DNA from: Variovorax sp. Root411
GTDB lineage: Bacteria; Pseudomonadota; Gammaproteobacteria; Burkholderiales; Burkholderiaceae_C
DNA length: 64,000 nt
Assembly: GCF_001425205.1 (NCBI RefSeq)
Contig: NZ_LMDW01000018.1
Span: forward strand, 178,077 to 242,076
Direction of reading: 5' to 3'
Shown here: positions 1 through 9,800 of the stretch, in pieces
Layout: each line of letters opens with the position of its first letter
Numbering within the stretch: the first letter of the stretch is position 1
Position numbers and translations under genes: made by a program
The notes under the pieces: model-generated
What the model saw: only the letters and a program-made list of their open reading frames with translations
Database searches by the model: none
What the model was told of the DNA's origin: nothing

Positions 1-22
1 GAAAGGCCCACCGCCTATCGAG

Positions 23-1330
23 ATGAGCCAGAAGCTCATCCATTGCCTTGATCTTTACTACCTCCCGGAGCGCAAGGCGTATTGCCGCCTCGATGCGCGC
101 GGCGACATCGAGGACGTGATCCGCATCGTTGCACTGGACCTTCCGGATACATGGGAAGGCCGTGAGGTGGTGACGATCCTTCGAAAGGACCTCGATGTCT
201 ATATGGCGCTTGCCGGTATGTCACTTGTTCTGAAGTTCGACTTCACGCGCGTCAAACACGAGAGCTTTAACGGCTGGGACGACAGTCGCCGCTACGACCA
301 GACGGAAACGGATTTGTTCTATCACGGTGGTGGGAACGGAACAGCCAGCTACGCGAATGGCGCAATGATCGTGCGGCCCGATATCACGCCGCAAGAACTC
401 GTGCAGGAGTTCAAGGACGACCTCGAACCGGGGAAGAAGGAATATGCAACTTTCAAGATCTACGACCGGAAGAACAAGAAGAATGTCGAGACCTCTTGCA
501 GCCCGGCGCACATCGTTAGCTACTTCGAGAGATCGGATTTGCCTTGGCAAATCTCTCCGGCGTTCTTTCGTCCCGAAGTGCTGGTGAAGTACAAGGGCGA
601 CCCTGAGAAATACACGCTGGAGGATCGAAGCATCATGTGCAGGGGCGCGTGGTATCTCAAGGGCTACGACATCAATGAAGAAGGCCAGGTCCATGTCTAC
701 ATGGTCGATCTGGCTAGGCTGCCTATCGAAGAGCAGCGCTATTGGCAGCTCTTTAACGAGTGGCCCAAGAGTGACATCTCTGCACGCGCGCACCAGACCG
801 ATATCCTGGGCGAATGGAATACGGGTTACGACCCGTTGAACGCACTCAAGCACAAGATCAGCAAGCTTGATAAAGGCAACTATGCCTGGTGGAGTCCGCG
901 CGGCGATGAGGTCGCGGGTGCTGTGCGTTATCCCGCGACTGATTCACCCAAGGAATGGGCTGACGAAATCTTGGCCCTGGACCAACTCCTTGTAGAGGGA
1001 TTTCTTGAACGGCCTTTGCGGAAGCTTGCAGAGGCGACCGGACGATCCTTAGAGGACGGTTGGCGCGCAATGAAGCTGATTCAAGAGATCATGATCGCAA
1101 ACGGCAGGAGCGCCGCCGAGGCGAAGGCGGTTATGACACCGATGCTGGAACTCCACGGATTGCGCTCAGAAATCCGAGGGCATGCGGCTATTCAAAGAAA
1201 AAAAGCGGCGGTGAAAAACGCAAGAACCGAGCACGGTAATTTTCGCGCGCAGTTTGCGGATATCACAAGCGGTTGCGACAAGGCTCTTGAGGAAGTGCTC
1301 AAAGTGCTTGGCGTCACACTGCAGGATTAG
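23..1330 (+). CDS. Hypothetical protein, possibly 5'-partial
   Basis: Open frame of 435 codons from the first visible ATG. The frame is open back to the edge of the window and no convincing ribosome binding site precedes this ATG, so the true start may lie upstream. I do not recognise the family. The product is soluble-looking, charged and has no signal peptide or membrane segment. The middle part is rich in aromatic and acidic residues (for example CRGAWYLKGYDI), and the last third is helical, with a Lys/Arg-rich stretch (IQRKKAAVKNARTEHG). GC content is visibly lower than in the catabolic genes further right, suggesting acquired DNA. The next gene starts 17 bp downstream behind a strong AGGAGG, so the two were probably co-transcribed and related in function. 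Coding is supported by length, by codon use and by the paired neighbour; function is unknown. Confidence 0.7.
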   Translation: MSQKLIHCLDLYYLPERKAYCRLDARGDIEDVIRIVALDLPDTWEGREVVTILRKDLDVYMALAGMSLVLKFDFTRVKHESFNGWDDSRRYDQTETDLFYHGGGNGTASYANGAMIVRPDITPQELVQEFKDDLEPGKKEYATFKIYDRKNKKNVETSCSPAHIVSYFERSDLPWQISPAFFRPEVLVKYKGDPEKYTLEDRSIMCRGAWYLKGYDINEEGQVHVYMVDLARLPIEEQRYWQLFNEWPKSDISARAHQTDILGEWNTGYDPLNALKHKISKLDKGNYAWWSPRGDEVAGAVRYPATDSPKEWADEILALDQLLVEGFLERPLRKLAEATGRSLEDGWRAMKLIQEIMIANGRSAAEAKAVMTPMLELHGLRSEIRGHAAIQRKKAAVKNARTEHGNFRAQFADITSGCDKALEEVLKVLGVTLQD

Positions 1331-1346
1331 AACGTAGGAGGAAGAC

Positions 1347-2063
1347 GTGAAAAGAGTGTTGACTGTTGGACTGAAATACACAGGCAAGCCAGTGGCCGGG
1401 GTGGAGTTCGAAAACCTAGGGCTTTGTAACGCCCAGGCCGATAAGGAGCTTGCAGCTTTTGCGCTGTACGAGTACGACGTCATCGTCATCAATCCTGAAA
1501 GCTTCAGTCACTTCATATTTGGTGCGAAAGGCGAGTTCTCTGATTCCCCAAAAGAACTGGGCGATCTCAAGCGCAAGAACAACGATCACGATCTGGACTC
1601 CGCCTATCACTCACACGACCGTGAACGGGAAATGAAGGCCGCGCTTAAGCGAGGGGCGACGGTTGTCTGGTGTCTGTCGGAACCTCGGCGCATGAATTTC
1701 TTTGGTTTCCGGGAAACCTGGGCTGGCTATGCCGCTCCTGAGATCACCAATTTTGTTCGCCGAGGCGATCTTCAGGTAAAGAAAGGGCGCAGCATCGATT
1801 GGGTAGATGACGAAAGCCCATTCAACCGGTTGTGTGGATCTGCCGCAGATTGCGCCGCTGTTTCCGCGATTTGGTGGCCTCGATCGCGAGCCATGTCGCG
1901 AGCTTCTCGGCATAGGGATCGAGCTTGCTTGAGCTCGTCCGCTTGGCGTAGCGCGGCATTCTTCGCCGCCTCGCAGGTACTTCTTTACGGTGTTGCGAGA
2001 CAGGCCCTGTACGCCTGGCTATCTCGCGAATGGACATCTGCTCACGCAGGGCCCAGCGTCTGA
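1347..2063 (+). pseudogene. Hypothetical gene truncated by an IS21-family remnant
   Basis: A GTG start at 1347 follows AGGAGG (1336-1341) at ideal spacing, directly behind the previous gene. The first roughly 163 codons look like real protein; they include an acidic/charged stretch around 'DLDSAYHSHDRER' and the segment 'ALKRGATVVWCLSEPRR', which suggests a Rossmann-like strand. From about nucleotide 1838 the reading frame runs into sequence that on the minus strand encodes the start of an IS21 IstA transposase, so the rest of the 238-codon frame is not native. The gene has therefore lost its 3' end. The family is not recognised; residues such as 'YDVIVINPESF' resemble nucleotide- or ligand-binding folds, but this is only an impression. 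Confidence 0.6.
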
Positions 2064-2197
2064 TGACACTCAATGTCGCCACGTCTATCACTCCTAGGAT
2101 CCTCTGCTTTAAAAATTAGCAGGGTAGAGTTTTACGTGGGTCAGTCTTAGACGGAAATTACTGATCTAACCGCGTCAGTTTTCGGCGGCAATCAACA
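1838..2197 (-). mobile_element. istA: IS21-family remnant: left end and IstA N-terminus
   Basis: On the minus strand a frame starting near 2091 encodes the N-terminal helix-turn-helix of an IS21-family IstA: MSIREIARRTG, then PRYAKRTSSSKLDPYAEKL and RKQRRNLRQIH. Upstream of it lies a non-coding leader ending at 2197 with TGTTGATTGCC, which has the TG terminus typical of IS21 ends and looks like the intact left end of the element. The transposase stops after about 85 codons at the junction near 1838, so most of istA, all of istB and the right end are gone. A slippage in the HTH region (PVSQHRKEVPARRRR instead of the usual R-N-T-V-x-K pattern) suggests at least one frameshift too. The element is dead, but marks a past insertion and deletion that removed the end of the gene to its left. 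Confidence 0.75.
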
Positions 2198-2205
2198 CTG
2201 CGGGC

Positions 2206-2976
2206 TCACGGCGCGCTTGCTTTGGCGGCGATCGGGGCTGCTGCCTTGATCTCGCTTCTTAGTTCGGTGCCACCGCGCTCCAATGCACGGGCAGCTCGCA
2301 TCTGAACGTCATAGATCGCGATATGGGTTGGCGAGCTTGTGATGAGAAAGCCTTTTGCCACAACGTCACTGCCTTTGCGCAGTTCCATGCAGCGCATCCG
2401 AACGTCTGCATCGCACCCCTTCTGAAATTTCACCAGCTCCCGTCTTGCCGCCTCTTGTCCCGCCGTCTCTGCAGATGCGGCTGGACCGGCCATGAGAAGA
2501 ATGAGAACGGCAATCGGGAGCTGCAGCGCGAGAACGACAATTGCCGAGACCATGAAACTTTGCAAAAGATCGCCTGGCCATTTGAACATCCACGCTGGTG
2601 GCTTCGGCACGGAGGTGTTTGCGAATTTCCGGTCCATCCATTGGCGCGCAAACAGCAGCGCGGCTAGCAGCAAGACAACAGCAATCGCGATACGCGAGCC
2701 CCCGCTCCAGATTGTTGTCTGAATCTTGGCAAGTCGATCAATCAAAGCATAGAAGCCCTCGATGAAGGTCGCCTCCGTTGATAGCGGGAACAAGCCGGAG
2801 TCGAGTCCCCATTCGTATACATAGTTCCGGTGACTGATTGAACCGGAGAGATGCACGAGATATCCGCCTACTGCTGTACCAATCGCGGCGGCGGCTTTGA
2901 GAATTCCGGACCATGGAATCGATTTTGGTTCTTGGCTCGCTGGCTTGACGGGTTCTTTTTCTGCTTCGGCGCTCAT
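2206..2976 (-). CDS. Hypothetical membrane protein
   Basis: 256 codons. I place the start at the ATG at 2976 because GAGGAGGT lies immediately upstream (2979-2986); the frame stays open further upstream, but that extension runs through the octamer repeat and looks non-coding. The protein begins MSAEAEKEPVKPASQEP, a charged cytoplasmic tail, followed by an Ala/Gly-rich hydrophobic stretch (ILKAAAAIGTAVGGYLVHLSG), a second strong transmembrane helix (IAIAVVLLLAALLFA) and a third (SAIVVLALQLPIAVLILLMAG). After these comes a roughly 85-residue segment with a Cys pair (CDADVRMRC) that probably lies outside or in the periplasm. I do not recognise the family. It stands alone between an IS remnant and the intergenic repeat. 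The visible RBS and the membrane topology make it a likely real gene. Confidence 0.65.
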   Translation of the reverse strand: MSAEAEKEPVKPASQEPKSIPWSGILKAAAAIGTAVGGYLVHLSGSISHRNYVYEWGLDSGLFPLSTEATFIEGFYALIDRLAKIQTTIWSGGSRIAIAVVLLLAALLFARQWMDRKFANTSVPKPPAWMFKWPGDLLQSFMVSAIVVLALQLPIAVLILLMAGPAASAETAGQEAARRELVKFQKGCDADVRMRCMELRKGSDVVAKGFLITSSPTHIAIYDVQMRAARALERGGTELRSEIKAAAPIAAKASAP

Positions 2977-3882
2977 AGACCTCCTCTGAAAATTCGCATG
3001 CAATATCGCCGTCGCATGGTAATTGCCTTGCATGGGCGAGAGCACCGTCACAGCGTCCAAGAAGTGCGAGCGATAGTGCAGCCCCCTGCAGGTGTTCTGT
3101 CGAAGCGAAGCGATGTCCGGCGATGGCGTTGCGCTTGACAACTCCTTGAAGTTGGGTCGAGCCTTCCCCTGCATCCCTGCATCCCTGCATCCCTGCATCC
3201 GTGCATCCGTGCATCCGTGCGGGTTGCAGCGCACCCGCCAATCGTTTTCATATGCCCGTGTCCATGCATGCAGCCCTTTACCGAGGCTCGCCGAGCTGGT
3301 CCGCTCTCGCGGCATTCGATACCGGCTTTACCGCTACAGAGGGAGGAGCACCATGAGCGAACGGGTCGCAAGCTTGTCCTGATCATGCATGGGCGGCGAC
3401 TCGGTCGCTGAGAGGCGCGAATCGACGCGCCAATCCTTTTTTACGCAGTGCACAAACTGCCAAAACCCGTCGAGACTCGCACGCTGCCAAATGCGTTGTT
3501 GCTGCGCACCGCCCATGAATTGAGGACAGCGAGCATTTCAACGGCCAAGGTTCTCCGAGAGCTGCGCCGACTAAAGCGCGAGCCGCCCAAGGAGGCTTCT
3601 TCTGCGGGCTTCGCGTTTCATGGTGCCGCGCAAGCCCTCTCGGACAAGCGCTCGATATTGTTCTTCGGTGCCGAGGCGATCAAACAGCGCCACTCGAATG
3701 TCAATGAATACCTAAGTATTGACGCGAGAATTCGTGAGATTTGCCGGCTCTCCATTCGTGATTTTCTGCGCAGGCTGACACGCTTCCGCCGTTCGTTTAA
3801 GCCTTTAGACCCCTGATAATTGAGTTGACGCGTTTTGATACAAACCGTCGCGATTACTCAAAATTCTCAGGGAGTTCGGGCT
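2977..3882. other. Intergenic stretch upstream of the CDI locus
   Basis: About 900 bases with no gene I would defend. It holds an octamer tandem repeat (3168-3221). A GTG-initiated frame of 122 codons at 3448-3816 on the plus strand has no recognisable product, a basic composition (many Arg/Leu) and no clear ribosome binding site; I treat it as probably spurious. The last part (3817-3882) is AT-rich and ends with AGGGAG (3869-3874) before the cdiA start, so it should contain the cdiA promoter and leader. I could not pick out a convincing -35/-10 pair. Confidence 0.5.
3168..3221. repeat. 8-bp tandem repeat array
   Basis: Four exact copies of CCTGCATC (3168-3199) are followed by two copies of CGTGCATC (3200-3215) and a degenerate seventh (CGTGCGGG). 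The switch from CCTG to CGTG part-way suggests expansion in two rounds. The array lies in an intergenic region, about 190 bp upstream of the membrane protein gene start on the minus strand and about 660 bp upstream of cdiA. An 8-bp unit is not a multiple of three, so slippage would shift a reading frame or change spacing, as in contingency loci, but no gene clearly spans it. Confidence 0.85.
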
Positions 3883-6800
3883 GTGAATCGAAAGCTTTTC
3901 CGCATCGTTTTCAATGCGGCGCGTGGCATGCGCATGGTTGTGGCAGAGACGACCGCAAGCACCGGCAAGGGGTCAAACAAGGCGACGACGGTCGCCAGTG
4001 CCGCAACCTTCGCGCCCATGCTGATCGGTGTTGCGCTGGCCGGAATGCTTGGCGCGACCCCAGTGCACGCCCAGATCGTCGGCGCTCCCAACGTCCCTGG
4101 CAACCTGCGCCCGACCGTGCTGGTTGCTCCGAACGGTGTCCCCTACATCAACGTACAAACGCCCTCGGCCGCAGGCGTTTCTCGCAATGTCTATAACCAA
4201 TTCAATATTGGCACCAACGGCGCGATCCTGAATAACAGCCGGGTGAATGTGCAGTCGCAGCTCGGAGGTTTCATACAGGCCAACCCCAGCTTGGCCACGG
4301 GTTCGGCACGCATCATTCTCAACGAAGTCAACGGCGGCAGTCGGAGCCAACTGCGCGGCTACCTGGAGGTCGCGGGCCAGCGTGCCGAGATCATCATCGC
4401 CAACCCGGCCGGCATCAGCGTCGACGGCGGCGGTTTCATCAACGCATCCAAGGCAACGCTGACCACCGGCACGGCGCAATTCAACGCCATCGGTGGTCTT
4501 GACAGCTTCCTCGTCAGAGGCGGCAGCGTCACCGTCGACGGTGCGGGCCTCGATGCCAGAACGACCGACTACGCCGCGATCCTCGCACGCGCCGTGCAGG
4601 TCAATGCGGCGATCTACGCCACTGACCTCAAGGTGGTCACGGGCGCGAACACCATCAGTGCCGACCATACCCAGATCACGCCCACGACGGGCACTGGCGC
4701 TGCGCCGACCTTCGCCCTCGACGTTGCCGCGTTGGGCGGAATGTATTCCGGAAAGATCGTGCTCCTGGGCACGGAGCAGGGTCTGGGCGTGCGCAATGCC
4801 GGCAACATCGGCGCAAGCGCAGGCAGCCTGGTCGTCACGGCATCGGGCCACCTTGAGAACACCGGCACGCTGGAAGGCCAGAGCGTGCAGCTTGCGAGCA
4901 CCGGCAGCGACATCGTCAACCAGGGCACGATCCGCCAGACCAGCATGGCGCCGCTCGCGCTGGCGGCCCCCACGATCAGCAACACCAATGGCGGATGGAT
5001 CGGCAGCGAGCCTGTGCCCACTGCGACATCAGGCAGTGACGGCGGCAGCACCGGCACAGGTACAGGCGCTGCCGCAGGCACCGGCTCGAGCGGATCGACG
5101 GGCACCACGACCTCCACAGGCAGCACAACAACCGTCGGCACTTCTACGCCCGCTGCCGCACCGATCGATCCGGGCAGCATCACCGCCGCAGGCGCGATCC
5201 GCAACGATGGCGGCAAGGTCTACGCAGGCGGCCCGATCACCGTGCAGACCGCGAACCTCGTCAACAACGGCGGAACCCTGAGCGTGGCGAGCATGGCGCT
5301 CAACCAGCCGAGCTTCTCCAACCAGGGCGGGACCATCAATGTCTCCGGGGGCTTCACCGCCAACCTTGGCACCTTCGACAACTCATCCGGAACGCTGCGC
5401 AGCGGCAGCCTCGACATCACCACCTCCGGCAACCTGAACAACCAGGACGGCGTGCTGACCAGCGACAGCAACGCCAATCTCACGGTCGGTGGTTCGGCCA
5501 ACAACCTGCGCGGCAACATCTCGGCCGCAGGGGCCCTGACGGCCAACGTGACCGAGGGCACTGTCAACACCTCCGGCACCCTTGCTTCCAACCAGGGCCT
5601 GACGCTCCATGCCGGCTCGCTCGAGAACACGCATGGCAGCATCCAGTCCGCACAGTCCGGCGTGCAACTCGCGGTGACAGGTCAACTGGTCAACGGCAGC
5701 GGCGGCTCCGTCAACGCGGCCACCGACCTGGGGATCAACGCGGCAACGCTCACGAACACAGGCACGCTGCGCGGGGCGAACGATGTCAGCGTCGCCGTCA
5801 CTGGTGCTCTCGTCAACGACGGCAACATCACGTCGGGGCGCAACACGACGATCACGGCAGGCAGTATCCAGAGCGGTACGGCGGGCGTCCTGGGCGCCGG
5901 CATCCAGAGCGACGGCACCCTCGCCGCATCTGGGAGTGGGACGGGCGATCTGCGTATCACGTCCACCGGTGCGCTGGCTGCGAACGGCACCAACCTTGCC
6001 GCAGGCACTGCGACGCTGCAAGGCGCGAGCATCGATCTGTCAAACGGCAAGACCAGCGGCGCCAACGTCGCCATCACCGCCACGCAAGGCGATGTCAACA
6101 CCAACAAGGCCGTGATCACCACGCCCGGCACGCTGAGCATCACGGCTGCCGGAGCGTTGTCGAATCTCGAAGGCACGCTGGGCTCCAACGGCGGCACCAC
6201 CGTCAATGCCGCCAGCCTCAACAACTCTTCCGGATCGATTGCCGCTGTGACAGGGGATCTGCGCGTCACGACCAGCGGCACAATCAACAACACCTCGGGC
6301 AATCTGCTGGCTGCGGGTGCGGTCGTGCTTGCGAGCAGCGCCCTGACGAACACCGACGGCAAGGTCAGCGGTAGCAGCCTTTCCATCGATACGAACAAGG
6401 GATCGTTGGACAACACGCGCGGGACCTTGAGCGCAAGCAGCACCGTCGAGGTGAACTCTGGCGAGCTCAAGAACGACGCGGGCTTGATCCAGTCCGGTGG
6501 TGCGATGACCGTCAATACAAACGGCCAGACCCTGAGCAACACCAACGCAGCCGGTTACAGCAACCAGCAGGGCGGCATCGTCAGCGGCGACACCCTCACG
6601 CTGAAGGCCGGCGACCTCAATAACACGGCCGGCTTCATCGGCTCGAAGAATGCGCTGACCGCCACCACCGGCGAGTTTGTCAACGGCAACGCCGGGTTGG
6701 TGCTGAGCCAATCGACGTTGGCCATCAACACCCAGGGCGCCACCTACGACAACCGCGGCGGCCGGACAATGGCGATGGATAGCCTTGGCATCAATGCCGG

Positions 6801-9800
6801 CAACATCGCCAATGCGGGGGGCCTGATCCGCGCGACGACAGCGGCCACGCTGCACGCCGAGAACCTCGACAACACTGCAACCTCCGGCACCGATCAGGGC
6901 ATCGAAGGACTGAGCGTTGCGATCACGACAGTCACCGCTAACAACACATCCGGCGCCATCCGCGCTGATGTGAACGCTACCTTGACCAGCAGCGGCGAGA
7001 TCAACAATGGTGCCGGTGGGCTGATCTCCGCAGGCGACACACTCACCATCGCCGATCCCAATACCGCCGCAGCGGCCGCGAAGACCTTGAACGTGATCAA
7101 CGCGGGCACCTTGCTGGCTGGCAGCGCGCTCATCGTGGATGCTGCGTCGCTCACCAGCAGCGACAAGCTGCTCTCCCAGGGCGACATGCATCTTGCCTTG
7201 ACGCAGGACGTTGCGATCTCGTCGGGCAGCGAGACCATCGCCAACCACGATCTGAGCCTCGCAACCAACGGCAACATCTCCAACAGCGGCCGGATCGCCG
7301 CCGGCAATGATCTGTCGCTGTCCGCCACCAACATCGACAACACCGCGACCGGCGACATCCAGGGCACCACCACCCGCCTGAGCGCCACGAACACGATCAC
7401 CAACCGCGGCGTGATCGACGGCGTGGTGACGCGCATCGACGCGGGCACACTGACCAACATCGGCACCGGCCGCATCTACGGCGACCATGTCTCCATCGGG
7501 GCCGGCACGCTCAACAACCTCGCCGAGACCGTCAACGGCACCACCAGCGCTGCAACGATTGCAGCTCGTCAGCGTCTGGACATCGGCGCCGGCACCGTCA
7601 ACAACCGGGATGGCGCCCTCATCTTCAGCGACGGCAACCTCTTCATCGGTGGTGGCCTCGACATCTCCGGCCGCGCCACCGGCGCGGCCTTCAGCCTCGA
7701 CAACCGCGCCGCGACCATCGAGGCGACCGGCAACGTCGACATCAAGGCCACCACGCTGAACAACACCAACGGCGGTGTCACCTGGGCCCTGCAGCCGGGT
7801 GCGACCCAGAACGTGGTCGAGTACGAGGTTCCCGGCAGCAGCACGCGCTACAAGGCCGACGAAGTGCTCATCAGCTTCGGGGGCCTGCAGCAGTTCCCGG
7901 ACACCGGCTGGAACGCCTGGAACGCCGCAAGCGCAGCCAACCCCTTGACGGCCGGCAGCGACCCCTATGCCCGGCTGCTAGTGCCCTCGCCCGACTACCC
8001 GCTGGCCCAGTTCCGCGCGTACTACATGCAGAGCCCGGCCAGCAGCCAGGACCGGAGCTACCAGACCTGCGGCGGCGGCGATGGCACCGCCTGCGACACC
8101 ACCAATGTCGCCGGCGCCTGGTATTCGCGCACCGATCCGATCTGGGCCACCTTCGGAGTCACCGCGCCCGGCGTCGACCTGCCCATGGACTTCATCGGCC
8201 GGAAGTACCCGGACATGACCGTGGGCCAGCAGGGCGTCATGGTCCTTGACGCGACCAACCACGATCAGTGGGTCCCCTTCGACCACACGATCACCCAGGC
8301 CGAGTACGACCAGTGGCAGGACTACCGCCAGGCCCACGCGGCCCTGGACAAGGCCACGCTGAAGTTCATCCACACGATCACGGGCTACACCTCACTCACG
8401 ACCACCGAGTACGAGCCCGGGCGCATGGCGTCGACCTACGACGCCTATGTCTACACCGTCACGTCGTCCACACCGGTGCTGCAGAGCTCCGCGCCGGGCA
8501 AGATCATCGCGGGCGGCGCGATGAACATCGCCGTGGGCAGCGGCGTCAACGACATGAGCCAGATCCTGGCCGGCGGCGCCCTGACGGTCACGGGCGGCAC
8601 GATCCTCAACAAGGGGTTGACCATCGACGCCCCCACCGTGCAGACCGGCACGGTATCTCACAGCTTCGTCGAGGCACACTCGGGCGACGATGTGCGGGTC
8701 TACCAGATTGCGCCGTACAACCTGACGACCAATTCCACGGTCACACTGGCCGCGGCACGCCAGGAGGGTCATGTCGCCGTTGCAGGCAGCACGCCAGGCC
8801 TGGGTTCGCTGGCTGTCGGTCAGACCGGGACGGGTGCGCAGGCGGCAGGCTCGATCGCTGCGGGCAGCCGCGTCAACCCCATCATCGAGGTGTCGGCGAC
8901 CAGCGGGCCTGGCGGAACCACCGGCGTCGCCGGAGCCACTGTCGTGCGCACCAGCGTGCCCAACGTCGCGATTCCCAGTGCGAGCCTGTTCAGGACGCTG
9001 GCCAATCCTTCGAGCCACTACCTGATCGAGACCGATCCCCGGTTCGCGAACTACCGCAGCTGGCTGTCCAGCGACTACCTGCTGAACAACCTCGGCCTCG
9101 ACCCGAACACCACGCTCAAGCGGCTGGGAGACGGCTTCTACGAGGAACGCCTGATCCGCGAGCAGGTGGCCCAGTTGACCGGCTACCGCTACCTGGATGG
9201 CTTCAGCAGCGACGACGCGCAGTACACGGCCCTCATGAATGCCGGCACGGCCTTCGCGCAGCAGTACGGGCTGCGCGTGGGCGTGGCACTGACGGCCGCG
9301 CAGATGGCACAGCTCACGAGCGACATCGTCTGGCTGGTCGAGCAGACGGTGACCTTGCCCGACGGCAGCACCCAGCGCGTGCTGGCGCCGCAGGTCTACG
9401 TGCGCGTGAAGCCCGGCGACATCGACGGCTCCGGCGCGCTGATGTCCGGCGCCAGCGTGGACATGCGCGTCACGGGCGACCTGACGAACTCGGGGGGCAC
9501 GATCGCCGGGCGCCATGCCGTGGCGCTCTCGGCGGACAACATCAACAACCTCGCGGGCCGCATCACCGGCGAGGACGTGACGCTGAATGCCCGAACCGAC
9601 ATCAACGTCATCGGCGCCGTGGTCGATGCCAGCAAGAGCCTGACGGCCATCGCGGGGCGCGACGTCAATGTGGTGACGACCACCCGCGACTCGAAGAGCG
9701 ACACGGGTCCGCTGGCGCGATCGGACGCCTCCAGCGGCGTGAACCTCAGCGCCACGACGCTGGACCGTGTGGCGGGCTTGTATGTCACGAACCCGGGTGG

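Noticed and set aside
1347..2063. Intact 238-residue protein
   Set aside because: The last roughly 75 codons are antisense IS21 istA sequence, so the native gene ends at the junction.
3168..3221. CRISPR array
   Set aside because: Repeat units are 8 bp with no spacers, and no cas genes are present in the window.
3448..3816. 122-codon frame before cdiA as a gene
   Set aside because: GTG start without RBS, no recognisable domain and basic composition typical of chance frames; kept only as a note in the intergenic entry.
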